Source of the DNA: an uncultured Bacteroidota bacterium
GTDB lineage: Bacteria > Bacteroidota > Bacteroidia > NS11-12g > UBA9320
Assembly (NCBI GenBank): GCA_913043145.1
Contig: CAJWLP010000013.1
Location: 1-38,283 of the forward strand
Length of the DNA: 38,283 nucleotides
Direction: 5' to 3'
The position numbers and the translations under genes are program-made. The notes beneath the pieces were generated by a model. The model was not told where the DNA came from, did not search any database, and saw nothing but the letters and a program-made list of their open reading frames with translations. Within the stretch, counting starts at the first letter, position 1; the number at the start of each line of letters is the position of its first letter. Of the stretch, positions 16,215 through 24,679 are shown piece by piece.

Positions 16215-17096
16215 TTACTTCAAAATTGTAGTACTATTCGTTTGAGTTGCTAAAATCCCCACCCCATTGGTTATATTTGAATGGATAACTACCGCATTAT
16301 TATACCCCCCTGCAAAAGAGATTTCTTTAGCATCCTGTGCTCTTTGTAAAGATCGGTAATACTCAAAAAAGTCATTTGAAATATGAGAAAATTCTACTAA
16401 ATATTTATCACCTGTATTGGATGAAACTAGACCATTAGGAGCTACAGTACTGATGACTTTGTCTGAACCGTTAAATAATTCATCCGAAAAAATAACACTG
16501 GCATCATTAAGCACATATGAGTTGTATCCAGTTAATGAGGGATCAGATTTTGTAAATGCTAAAGGTATCCATGAACCAATTGTTTGATTAAAATAATGGA
16601 TTTTAAGCCGATAGTAATTTGGTTGATTCCCTGGATCATTAAATGTTACTTGTATTAAATCACCTGGAAGGCCAGAGGTGTCTATTCCACCATCTACTGT
16701 CAGATTAGCAAAAGCTCCAACCAAAACTGGAAACGCAACGGTAGATGTTATATTTGAATTGAAATCCGGATGTTTAATTTTCATCCTTAGACTTTCACCT
16801 GCATTAACGATTATATTAGAAACATAATTTGTATCACCTGGAACATAACTCATTGATCTTTCACTAGGTACTGAAGATGTTTCTATTTTGATATCAGCAT
16901 TTTGTATTCCTTTAAATCCATTGGCATCTATAGCAGATAGACTATTTGTAAGAATAAGTTTTACAGGTTTACCTGATGTTAGCACTGCATTCACCACCAT
17001 CTTCTCACGATAATCTTGAATTAAATCTGGATTTATGGTGTCTTGGTGACACCCTAAGGTCAAAAAACTCAAAATAACTATGATATATTTTTTCAT
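16215..17096 (-). CDS. DUF4249 family lipoprotein
   Basis: A 293-residue protein with a short lipoprotein-type signal (C16 in FLTLGCHQD; the -3 residue is Thr, so the lipobox is slightly atypical). The conserved start YREKMVVNAVLTSGKPVKLILTNSLS and the end EFFEYYRSLQRA-like segment with GVGILATQ are typical of DUF4249, a Bacteroidota family nearly always encoded next to a TonB-dependent receptor. The gene sits 10 bases after one receptor gene and 68 bases before another, on the same strand. It probably acts as a surface or periplasmic partner of one or both receptors. No enzyme motif is visible. Confidence 0.87.
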   Translation of the reverse strand: MKKYIIVILSFLTLGCHQDTINPDLIQDYREKMVVNAVLTSGKPVKLILTNSLSAIDANGFKGIQNADIKIETSSVPSERSMSYVPGDTNYVSNIIVNAGESLRMKIKHPDFNSNITSTVAFPVLVGAFANLTVDGGIDTSGLPGDLIQVTFNDPGNQPNYYRLKIHYFNQTIGSWIPLAFTKSDPSLTGYNSYVLNDASVIFSDELFNGSDKVISTVAPNGLVSSNTGDKYLVEFSHISNDFFEYYRSLQRAQDAKEISFAGGYNNAVVIHSNITNGVGILATQTNSTTILK

Positions 17097-17106
17097 ATTT
17101 ATATTT

Positions 17107-19395
17107 CTAAAATTTAACTATATATGCTATGCCTGGAACATAAGCCAAATAAGCACGATCTATTTGAACCTGAGAAAAATTTGCATTATCAAAGACAGCT
17201 GCAACATTCAAAGGGTTTTTATTTCCAAGGGCATTATATAAATAAAAACGCCATTCTTGTTCTAATCCGTATGCGTTATTTAACCGAATTACACTGATAT
17301 CAAATCTTTGGTAGGTATTACTTCTGTAGTTATTCAGTGCATTATATTCCAACTGTGTATTTCCATCAATATCTCTAAATTTACCTATAGGTATGGTGAA
17401 CAACTGACCAGAGCCAAGAATGTAATTAAAGCCAAAATTCCAATCACTACGAGGGTTTGTATAATTCAGATAAAACTTAAACATGTGAGGTCGATCAAAG
17501 CTATATTCATATTCATCATCGTACAAATCCCTAAAATCTCTAAAACTCCTACTGTATGCATAACTCAACCAGCCTGTAACATCTCCTTTGCTTTTTTGAA
17601 AGAAAAATTCTGCACCATAAGATCGTCCAGACCCAAATACAACACTGGATTGCCAATCTAACTCAGGATCACCAGCATCTGATAAATTTGACACTTCAAC
17701 TAGATCTTGCATAGATTTTGAGTAAATATTCAATGAACCTGCATAATGCTTACCAATTTGACGTTCATAACTAACTTCAATGATATTAAGTTTCCTAGGC
17801 TTAACTAATTCTGTAGCGGGCACCCAAATATTATCTGGACTGCCAGTTGTACCAAGGTTTAATTGACCTATGAATTGATTATGCCTGTTATAACCAAATT
17901 TGAATACATCTTGATTTTTTAAAAAATAAGTTCCATGCAATCGCGGTTCAAAAACAAATTTTGAGTATCCATCAAAAAAATAGTGAACTTGCCTAAAACC
18001 TAAATCGAAAACAAGGTCTTTGTTGACTCTTAATCGATCTTCAGCATACAATGCAATTTCAGATGAACCAACATACTTTTCATTTCCATATACGGTGTTA
18101 ATATCATCAATAGAAGGATATCCAACAGATGTATAAGTCAGTCTACCAGGTTGAAAGAAACGAGTGCTTGACTGCAAACCAAATTGTAGGGTATTCTTGT
18201 TGTTACGTTGGTATACCCAATCGCTTTTAACACCAACATCTTTAATCCCTCTAAGCAGCTCACGCTCAGTAGTAGGAACAGTTCTGATATTAATATCAAA
18301 TATCTCTTCTTTCAATCGAGTGCTTGACTGATAACCAGAATAATATAATTGATGTTCAGCGTTAAGATTAGAAGCTAAACTTTGTTTATACTTAAGAGAT
18401 GCAAGAATATTTGACCATTTTAGAGTAAATCCACTTATTCTTGTATTGTTAAGATTCTGAGTTGAGTCATCTTGAAGAGATATAAAATAAAAATCACGAG
18501 TATTCATAAAATTAAACTCAATTTCATCTTGATTTTCCAATACTTTACCAAAGTTTAATTGAATGTCGTAAATATTTGCATTCAAAGAATTCTGACGACT
18601 CTCTACTGGAGTTAATAAATCAAACCAAGAACGTCTAGCTGCCAGAGTAAAAAACCCCTTACCGTTATTAATGCTACTGATGTAAATGCCAGCATTCAAT
18701 GGAGTCATTTCAAATTCTCCATCTAATCCACTGTAATTATTTGTTTTTTCACTTTCAAGTTCAATGTAAGAAGATACTCTACCACCAAATTTAGCAGATG
18801 ACAAACCTTTATGAACTCTAGTGTTTTTAATACTCTTGTGATGAAATGTAGAAGAAATTCCAAATAAATGATTGGGATTATAAATTGGGGTTCCGTTATA
18901 TAACATAAGATTTTGGTCAACATCTCCACCCCTAATAAACAGATTACTGTAGCCCTCTGTTCCCTGCTCTATACCAGGCAACATTTGAAGTTGTCTGTTC
19001 ACATCTGACTCTCCTAAAAAATAAGGCATGTTCTCAAGATTCTTGTTCTTGTTTTTATTTGAAAAATCAATATAACCAGCCATAAACCCCAAATGATAAT
19101 CATTCGTATTGTACTTGGTTTGAAGATATATAATACGATCATCTGAAGGTTTAAGCATAATATTTAAAGTATCATAGTTTGGATGAGTAAAGACAACAGG
19201 TGTTTCCTCATTATAGAATTTTAAAATAAACTTTCCGTTATCATCTGAAAATGAAGCGTTTTTAGTGCCAGAAATAGTAACCTTTACGTTCGTAATACTA
19301 TTATCATTTTGATCATAAATTGTTCCCTGGGTATAGTTTTGTCCAAAAGCTTGTGATGTGAATATAAATATTGATAAGAGATTATATAATCGCAT
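17107..19395 (-). CDS. TonB-dependent receptor with carboxypeptidase-like N-terminal domain
   Basis: Outer-membrane receptor of about 762 residues, first gene of the receptor-DUF4249-receptor operon. A signal peptide ends near SQAFGQ. Residues about 22-100 are a carboxypeptidase-regulatory-like domain (GTIYDQNDNSITNVKVTISG, ASFSDDNGKFILKF). The plug is about 115-225 (RQLQMLPGIEQGTEGYSNLFIRGG, YNGTPIYNPNHLFG, KFGGRVSSYIEL). The barrel ends AYVPGIAYIVKF. I prefer the ATG at 19393-19395, which gives a compact signal peptide; an in-frame ATG at 19408-19410 adds five residues. A near-consensus box, CATATTTG (minus strand, 19399-19406), lies between the two ATGs. It diverges from the alkaline phosphatase gene. 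Confidence 0.88.
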   Translation of the reverse strand: MRLYNLLSIFIFTSQAFGQNYTQGTIYDQNDNSITNVKVTISGTKNASFSDDNGKFILKFYNEETPVVFTHPNYDTLNIMLKPSDDRIIYLQTKYNTNDYHLGFMAGYIDFSNKNKNKNLENMPYFLGESDVNRQLQMLPGIEQGTEGYSNLFIRGGDVDQNLMLYNGTPIYNPNHLFGISSTFHHKSIKNTRVHKGLSSAKFGGRVSSYIELESEKTNNYSGLDGEFEMTPLNAGIYISSINNGKGFFTLAARRSWFDLLTPVESRQNSLNANIYDIQLNFGKVLENQDEIEFNFMNTRDFYFISLQDDSTQNLNNTRISGFTLKWSNILASLKYKQSLASNLNAEHQLYYSGYQSSTRLKEEIFDINIRTVPTTERELLRGIKDVGVKSDWVYQRNNKNTLQFGLQSSTRFFQPGRLTYTSVGYPSIDDINTVYGNEKYVGSSEIALYAEDRLRVNKDLVFDLGFRQVHYFFDGYSKFVFEPRLHGTYFLKNQDVFKFGYNRHNQFIGQLNLGTTGSPDNIWVPATELVKPRKLNIIEVSYERQIGKHYAGSLNIYSKSMQDLVEVSNLSDAGDPELDWQSSVVFGSGRSYGAEFFFQKSKGDVTGWLSYAYSRSFRDFRDLYDDEYEYSFDRPHMFKFYLNYTNPRSDWNFGFNYILGSGQLFTIPIGKFRDIDGNTQLEYNALNNYRSNTYQRFDISVIRLNNAYGLEQEWRFYLYNALGNKNPLNVAAVFDNANFSQVQIDRAYLAYVPGIAYIVKF

Positions 19396-19491
19396 ATACA
19401 AATATGGCATTGCATTGAACTTAAAACAAATTATCGATAATATTATTCAAAAATTCTTAAATATTAGAATAGCTTGTGTTTAATTCGTGAT

Positions 19492-21132
19492 GTGAATAAA
19501 TTTTATGCCCTAATTTTAGCTTCCTGCTTGAGCTGTAAAATCAAAAAAGAACATCAGATTCCTAAATTGGTTGTACTAATTAGTGTTGATCAAATGAGGG
19601 GAGATTATATGAGTAAATATCATTCTAATTTGAATGGAGGATTAAAATATTTAGCAGAAAATGGACAATCATTTCTCAACACACATCATAACCATGCCAA
19701 TACATCAACCGCTCCTGGGCACGCTACTATAGCAACTGGTTGTCACCCATCAAATAATGGAATTACTAATAACTCAATATATTACAGAAATAAACAAAAA
19801 AGTTATTATTCAATATTGGATACTAGTGTAAACTTTGTCGGTATTACTAAATGTAGTCTACCAAAATCATCTGCTAAAAACCTATTAAAACCTGGCATTG
19901 GTGATATCATAAAATCTAGTAATCCAAAATCTAAGTCATATAGTGTTTCATTAAAAGATCGTGCTTCCATTTTAATGGGAGGCCATTACGCAAATCGTGC
20001 TTTTTGGTTTGATGCTGAAAGCACACAAATGGTGAGTACTGATTATTACTCCGAACCATTTCCTAATTGGGTCAAAAATTATTTGGGCAAAAAAATATTA
20101 GCAGATGACATTAATAGTGGATGGCAATTAAATTCAAAATCTAAATCATATTATGACATAACAAAAGATAATATAAAACAAGAAGACGGCTTTTTTTCAC
20201 CACTATTTCCGCACACCCTATCTAACATTAACTCAAACCAAAACTCAAATACACTAATTGGAGATTTTCTGTGGAACACTCCATTTGGAGATAAGTTTGT
20301 ACTAGAATTTTCCAAGAAACTAATTGAAAATCAAAATCTAGGGAAAAATACACATACTGATATTATTACGATAAGCCTATCTGCTGCAGACTATATTGGT
20401 CATGAATTTGGTCCGGATAGCTACGAAATTGAAGATTACTATTATAAACTCGATCAATATTTAATGGAATTTATAAATTTCTTGAATGATAAAATTGGCC
20501 AAGAAAATTATGTTCTTACCCTAACTTCAGATCATGGCGTAGCTCCATTTCCAGAACTAGCAATAAATAGCGGATCACAAGCTAAAAGAATATCTTACAA
20601 TAAATTTGAACTAGATATTGATTCTATTAATTTGTTAGTTCAAAAAGATCTAAATTTAAATAAGTCATGCATATTAGCATCTTCTGGGTATAGAGGTGTT
20701 GAGCCCAATTTTGAGATTTTAAATAGTTATGATATAGATTCCTTAGAATTGATTAATACCATTCAATACCATCTTAAAAAATTAAATTATGTTAGAGAAA
20801 CAATATCATTTTTGGATATTAATGATCTGAAATGCAACAAGATATTTATTGAAAAAACAAGAAATAGTTATAACCCAAATCATGGTTATTTCATAAAAAT
20901 AATTGGTGAAAAAAATCATTTAATAGACTATAGACATCACGGAACAACTCATGGCAGTCCGCTTTATTATGACACCCATGTTCCACTAATATTTATGGGA
21001 AGTAATATACTGTCAAGTCAGATTAATGACGCAGCCAGCACTGTTGATATTACTCCAACACTACTTGATTATATTGGAATTCAAGCCATGCAAATATTTG
21101 ATGGAAACAAACTTAATTTAATATTAAAATAA
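19492..21132 (+). CDS. PafA-type alkaline phosphatase lipoprotein
   Basis: Two-zinc phosphomonoesterase of the alkaline phosphatase superfamily, probably anchored in the envelope. From the GTG at 19492 the protein has 546 residues and a good lipobox LASC (C12). No ATG precedes the conserved core. Active-site elements match PafA enzymes: D33 in LISVDQMRGDY, T73 nucleophile in STAPGHATIATG, the Asn in GITNNSIYY, the KxR pair in SLKDRA, metal ligands in DYIGHEFGPDS and SDHGVAPFP, and the last His in THGSPLYYDTHVPL. It would release phosphate from organic monoesters and is likely calcium-independent as in PafA. It diverges from two TonB receptors, which may import a product. Confidence 0.9.
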   Translation: MNKFYALILASCLSCKIKKEHQIPKLVVLISVDQMRGDYMSKYHSNLNGGLKYLAENGQSFLNTHHNHANTSTAPGHATIATGCHPSNNGITNNSIYYRNKQKSYYSILDTSVNFVGITKCSLPKSSAKNLLKPGIGDIIKSSNPKSKSYSVSLKDRASILMGGHYANRAFWFDAESTQMVSTDYYSEPFPNWVKNYLGKKILADDINSGWQLNSKSKSYYDITKDNIKQEDGFFSPLFPHTLSNINSNQNSNTLIGDFLWNTPFGDKFVLEFSKKLIENQNLGKNTHTDIITISLSAADYIGHEFGPDSYEIEDYYYKLDQYLMEFINFLNDKIGQENYVLTLTSDHGVAPFPELAINSGSQAKRISYNKFELDIDSINLLVQKDLNLNKSCILASSGYRGVEPNFEILNSYDIDSLELINTIQYHLKKLNYVRETISFLDINDLKCNKIFIEKTRNSYNPNHGYFIKIIGEKNHLIDYRHHGTTHGSPLYYDTHVPLIFMGSNILSSQINDAASTVDITPTLLDYIGIQAMQIFDGNKLNLILK

Positions 21133-21134
21133 GA

Positions 21135-21905
21135 CTAGAAATAGTAAATAACGCTTAATTTAATTGAAGAAGCTCTAGTTACTCGTTTACCATTTATTAA
21201 TGGGTAACCATTTTCATCCACACGTTGATTTTTGATTTCCCCATATCCAAATTTCACATTTACTTCCATGGGAGATAACCCTCTGTAAAACTGTGCCCCA
21301 GCTGTAAAAGCAGGCATTATCCATGATTTATTCATATTTTCATTTTGAGGTGATGAAGAAAAACCTAAAAGCCCAATTTTATTGAATTCAACACCATAGC
21401 CTACATTAAAACCAATTTGATCCTTAGCATCGTATGTTGACTCAGCTCCATAAAAAACATTCAAGAATATGGGTAATTGAAAATTACCAAAACCACTTCC
21501 ACCATTTACAGACTCCGATGCCGGCATTGCATTACCAAACCCTATTGCAATTGGAGCAGATACTGCCAGTGCCAAGTTATTTTCCATTTCAAATAAATTG
21601 TATCTCGGAACAAAACCTACAGTATAAAAAGAGGAGTATGTTGTCTGAACAGCACCCTCTTCGATACGCTTAACATTTCCTGGATCAGTATACACTATAT
21701 CAATATAACTCAACGGAGAGGTAATGAAATCCACAAAAAAAGAACTTGACACCCCTGTGTGTAATCGAGATTTCCAGTCAAAAAAAGACGAGGATATCTT
21801 ATCGTTTATTGATTGATCAACATCCGCTTCCACATTATCATACTCTTGACTAAAACCAATCGATGTTAAAAGAATTAAGAAAAACCCTGTTTGCAGCCTT
21901 GCCAT
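21135..21905 (-). CDS. outer-membrane beta-barrel protein of unknown function
   Basis: Exported 256-residue protein. The signal peptide ends SIGFSQ, then an acidic linker leads into alternating strands such as LHTGVSSSFFVDFIT, FGNFQLPIFLNVFYGAE, IGFNVGYGVEFNKIGLLG, AFTAGAQFYRGLSPMEVNVKFG and a terminal IKLSVIYYF. Together these look like a small to mid-sized outer-membrane barrel. The start is the ATG at 21903-21905; a GTG nine bases upstream overlaps the promoter box and is rejected. The gene ends two bases from the convergent phosphatase gene. It belongs to no family I can name. Confidence 0.72.
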   Translation of the reverse strand: MARLQTGFFLILLTSIGFSQEYDNVEADVDQSINDKISSSFFDWKSRLHTGVSSSFFVDFITSPLSYIDIVYTDPGNVKRIEEGAVQTTYSSFYTVGFVPRYNLFEMENNLALAVSAPIAIGFGNAMPASESVNGGSGFGNFQLPIFLNVFYGAESTYDAKDQIGFNVGYGVEFNKIGLLGFSSSPQNENMNKSWIMPAFTAGAQFYRGLSPMEVNVKFGYGEIKNQRVDENGYPLINGKRVTRASSIKLSVIYYF

Positions 21906-21913
21906 TATGTCCA

Positions 21914-21921
21914 CAAATTTA
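21914..21921 (-). promoter_or_regulatory. -7 promoter box of the outer-membrane protein gene
   Basis: Minus-strand TAAATTTG, an exact TAnnTTTG match, eight bases from the ATG at 21905. It lies in the 28-base gap downstream of the O-antigen ligase-like gene and implies independent transcription with a very short leader. Confidence 0.55.
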
Positions 21922-21933
21922 CAATCAAGAATA

Positions 21934-23190
21934 TTAGATAGAAGTCATATTTTCCTCATAATTTGATGAAATTTCTTTTTTAAATAAGGAAATACCGAGA
22001 GGAATAAATAAACTAAATAAAAATATCCCTGTCTGTCTTTCCAATAAAGACTCAAAAAATAATGAGATTAAAATGATAGTAATTACAGCAACCAATGGAA
22101 ATGATGATTGTTTGATAACAGGAATCAAACTAATAAAAAAAAGTACTAACAAAATTATGCCAATCCAACCATACTTCACACCAAACTCAAGAAACTGATT
22201 ATGAGGACCTACCCTGTTTTCTATATCCAATGGTGTATCCTCTTTAACATAAGTAGCCTGAAGAACCTGTTCTTGAGCCTTAACACCAACTCCAAGTGGA
22301 TATTCTCCAATAATCTTTACACACATTTTCGAGGCCTCAATTCTCATGGCCATTGATTTAAAATTCATTTCATCCCCTTTTCCCCAACTATTGTAGTCCT
22401 CTATACTATTTTCAATCTTATTTCGAAATGATGTACTGAAATAATAGGACATGGATATTGAAACCAAAATCAATAAAAAACCAAAAATTAATTCTTTATA
22501 GGATTTTTTTTGAAAAGCGTAGGCAATTAAAGATGCTACAACCCCAAAATAAAAAGAAAGTAAACCTGTTCTTGAACTCAAAACATGGAAAGAGATAATT
22601 ATAAAAATGACAAGAAAAGTTATAAGATTTTTTTGAGTTTTTTTAAGCTTCTGGGTAACAATCAAACCTCCTAAAATAGCTATTACACATGCATTAATTA
22701 TCCCAAAATGAATATGATGCATGTTGGGAATAGGTATACTTTTACTTTGGAGTAAGAGTACATTATAGAAATCCATATTTAAAAAGTAATTACTAAGTGC
22801 AATTACATTTATAATAGCAACTACTAAAGATATAGCTAGCGTAAAATGAATCAGATTATCTTTACTTTTTTCAAACAAAATTAGAGATGAAGTTAAAATA
22901 AATACAAACCCAACTAGCAAAAGAAATTTTGATAAAGCTATAGAAGAAAACCCACTTATAAAGGTATCTAGAATACTTATTAGCAGTATGGTAATGGTTA
23001 TAAAAACTAGCCTTTTGATATTTTTAGAAGAAAGAATCCTATAATTTAAAAAAACATAAATAATAGATAAAACCGTTACCAAACTCACAAAAAATGGCGA
23101 TACCCATAGAGAGACGAAGCCTAAAAACAAGGCATATAAATAAACCTCAGAAATTTTATTTGACTGTAAATAACTACCTAGCGATTGCAT
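21934..23190 (-). CDS. O-antigen ligase / polymerase-like membrane protein
   Basis: A 418-residue polytopic inner-membrane protein with about ten to twelve hydrophobic helices and a large periplasmic loop near residues 275-345 containing GEYPLGVGVKAQ and NRVGPHNQFLEFGVKYG. The pattern of a GxG segment followed by HNxxLE is the signature of the Wzy_C / WaaL O-antigen ligase family. Such proteins join or polymerise undecaprenyl-linked glycans at the periplasmic face. Its first 17 bases overlap the end of the LysM gene, so it is expressed from the LysM transcript. Ligase, polymerase and protein glycosylation roles cannot be separated by sequence. Confidence 0.83.
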   Translation of the reverse strand: MQSLGSYLQSNKISEVYLYALFLGFVSLWVSPFFVSLVTVLSIIYVFLNYRILSSKNIKRLVFITITILLISILDTFISGFSSIALSKFLLLVGFVFILTSSLILFEKSKDNLIHFTLAISLVVAIINVIALSNYFLNMDFYNVLLLQSKSIPIPNMHHIHFGIINACVIAILGGLIVTQKLKKTQKNLITFLVIFIIISFHVLSSRTGLLSFYFGVVASLIAYAFQKKSYKELIFGFLLILVSISMSYYFSTSFRNKIENSIEDYNSWGKGDEMNFKSMAMRIEASKMCVKIIGEYPLGVGVKAQEQVLQATYVKEDTPLDIENRVGPHNQFLEFGVKYGWIGIILLVLFFISLIPVIKQSSFPLVAVITIILISLFFESLLERQTGIFLFSLFIPLGISLFKKEISSNYEENMTSI

Positions 23191-24106
23191 AACTAAGCGT
23201 TACTTTATCTTTATCTTTTATACCAATACTTGAAGCGGATATTGAAGACAATTTAATAATCTCAGAACTACTTTCTAACTTTGAGAAATTACCTATAATT
23301 TTTACAAAAACAGTCTTTTTATTTTTAGGATTAGTAACCATGATAACTTGACCCAAAGGAGCATTGAAATGTAAAGCAAAATTTTTATTGTCAGGTAATT
23401 TGTAATCCCCTACAAATGTTAAACCACTTTCTTCGACTTTTTCTATATCATAATCTTTTAGTTTTTCTATTTTAATAGAATAATCATTACTCTTTATAGT
23501 TTTTGTTTCTACCTTAGTATCAAAACCCACATCTTTATATGGTTTGGTTTTACTAGAAGAAAATGAATCATTCCGTTTATCCTCCATATAAACAGTTTTA
23601 GCTTGACCATCTTGAACTAGTAAACGTTGTCCAACTGAAATATTATCTATACTGATATTGTTTAGATTCTTTATCATTTCAACACTAGTATCGTATTTTT
23701 TACTGATGGAGTACAATGTCTCTCCATCCATTACTTTATGATATATTGCAAATGTACTTACTTGATTACTTGGCTCTATTGTTGATTCATGAATAGTTTC
23801 TTCGGAGGCATGGTTGTTGTTAAAAAAATTACGAACTACTTTTTCTTGTAAAACAGGCTCAATCTTGCTAGGAATCCAAATCAACTGATCTATTTTGATG
23901 AGTTCATTTGAACCTGGATTTTTATCGATTATAGATTGAATACTTACATTATATTTTCTACTAAGACTATATAACCCGTCTCCTTTTTCAACTTTGTGAA
24001 TGATGTAAGTAACTCTATTTTTAATACGAATACCAATGGAATCTGTCTTATGACCATAAGAATATATGGAGCTTAAGAGAATGACAGTAATAATTAAATT
24101 TTTCAT
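23174..24106 (-). CDS. secreted LysM protein with C-terminal double-psi barrel-like domain
   Basis: A 310-residue exported protein with signal peptide 1-18. LysM 1 is about 34-80 (THxVEKGDGLYSLSRKYNVSIQ-type, ending DQLIWIPS) and LysM 2 about 119-165 (HKVMDGETLYSISKKYDTS, VGQRLLVQDG). These domains bind peptidoglycan glycan chains. After a charged linker, residues about 228-310 resemble an RlpA-like double-psi barrel (FALHFNAPLGQVIMVTNPKNK, FVKIIGNF, SSISASSIGIKDKDKVTLSYA). The usual catalytic Asp of lytic RlpA is not obvious. It overlaps the O-antigen ligase-like gene by 17 bases. A TAnnTTTG box lies just four bases from the ATG. Confidence 0.85.
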   Translation of the reverse strand: MKNLIITVILLSSIYSYGHKTDSIGIRIKNRVTYIIHKVEKGDGLYSLSRKYNVSIQSIIDKNPGSNELIKIDQLIWIPSKIEPVLQEKVVRNFFNNNHASEETIHESTIEPSNQVSTFAIYHKVMDGETLYSISKKYDTSVEMIKNLNNISIDNISVGQRLLVQDGQAKTVYMEDKRNDSFSSSKTKPYKDVGFDTKVETKTIKSNDYSIKIEKLKDYDIEKVEESGLTFVGDYKLPDNKNFALHFNAPLGQVIMVTNPKNKKTVFVKIIGNFSKLESSSEIIKLSSISASSIGIKDKDKVTLSYAIAR

Positions 24107-24110
24107 AAAA

Positions 24111-24118
24111 CAAATTTA
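24111..24118 (-). promoter_or_regulatory. -7 promoter box of the LysM / O-antigen ligase-like operon
   Basis: Minus-strand TAAATTTG, an exact TAnnTTTG match. Only four bases separate it from the ATG at 24106, so the transcript should begin at about the A of the start codon. Confidence 0.55.
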
Positions 24119-24160
24119 TTTAGAATTACATACGTAAAACATAGAGTTATTCACTTTATT

Positions 24161-24679
24161 ATGTGTATTTATATTATTTTGGTCGTAACTATTTGTTCTG
24201 TAAACCGTTTATGTACAAACACAAAAAATAGTATTTTGAAGCAATTGATATTAATATTTAATCTTTTTACAACTTTTACATTGTTTGCTCAAGAAGAAGT
24301 AGAAATCAAAATACAAGATACATTGTATTTTAATGAATGTAATTCTATTTCCTACCAATACATAGATTATTATAAAAAAACTCGATTTGAAAAGAAAGAC
24401 ACCAATGATCTTACCGGTATGTACAATTGGGATTTTTACAATGCCTTTTTTAGTACTGGTGATTTTGATGTTTCAAGACTACCTTGTTCTATGAAAGGTA
24501 AATATGGAATCATTAAACACATCATGAGTATTCATAGTGAACATAATATATCACAAACAGTTGTTATTGCAATGATTGAAAATAATATTTCAGCAGCATA
24601 TATCACTGAAAATGCATTTTTGAATGATGAACTTATTTATGCCCCAAAAAATGAAGGTCCTAATAATAAGACTAAGTAG
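24161..24679 (+). CDS. secreted protein of unknown function
   Basis: Not recognised. Reading from the ATG at 24161 gives 172 residues, but the first 25 or so do not look like part of an exported protein. A TTG at 24236 would give 148 residues with a normal signal peptide (LKQLILIFNLFTTFTLFAQ), so the true start may be there. The mature part is mixed-charge and contains IQDTLYFNECNSISYQYIDYY, a TGMYNWDFYNAFFSTGDFDVSRLPC-type stretch with two cysteines, and a helical IKHIMSIHSEHNISQTVVIAMIENNISAAY. Its last 29 bases overlap the glycosyltransferase start, which suggests coupled translation. A periplasmic or surface role is inferred from the signal only. Confidence 0.6.
   Translation: MCIYIILVVTICSVNRLCTNTKNSILKQLILIFNLFTTFTLFAQEEVEIKIQDTLYFNECNSISYQYIDYYKKTRFEKKDTNDLTGMYNWDFYNAFFSTGDFDVSRLPCSMKGKYGIIKHIMSIHSEHNISQTVVIAMIENNISAAYITENAFLNDELIYAPKNEGPNNKTK

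Noticed and set aside
13825-19395. SusC/SusD-type polysaccharide utilisation locus
   Set aside because: The receptors have the carboxypeptidase-like domain and plug, but the partner is DUF4249 and not SusD, and no glycoside hydrolase or carbohydrate sensor is present.
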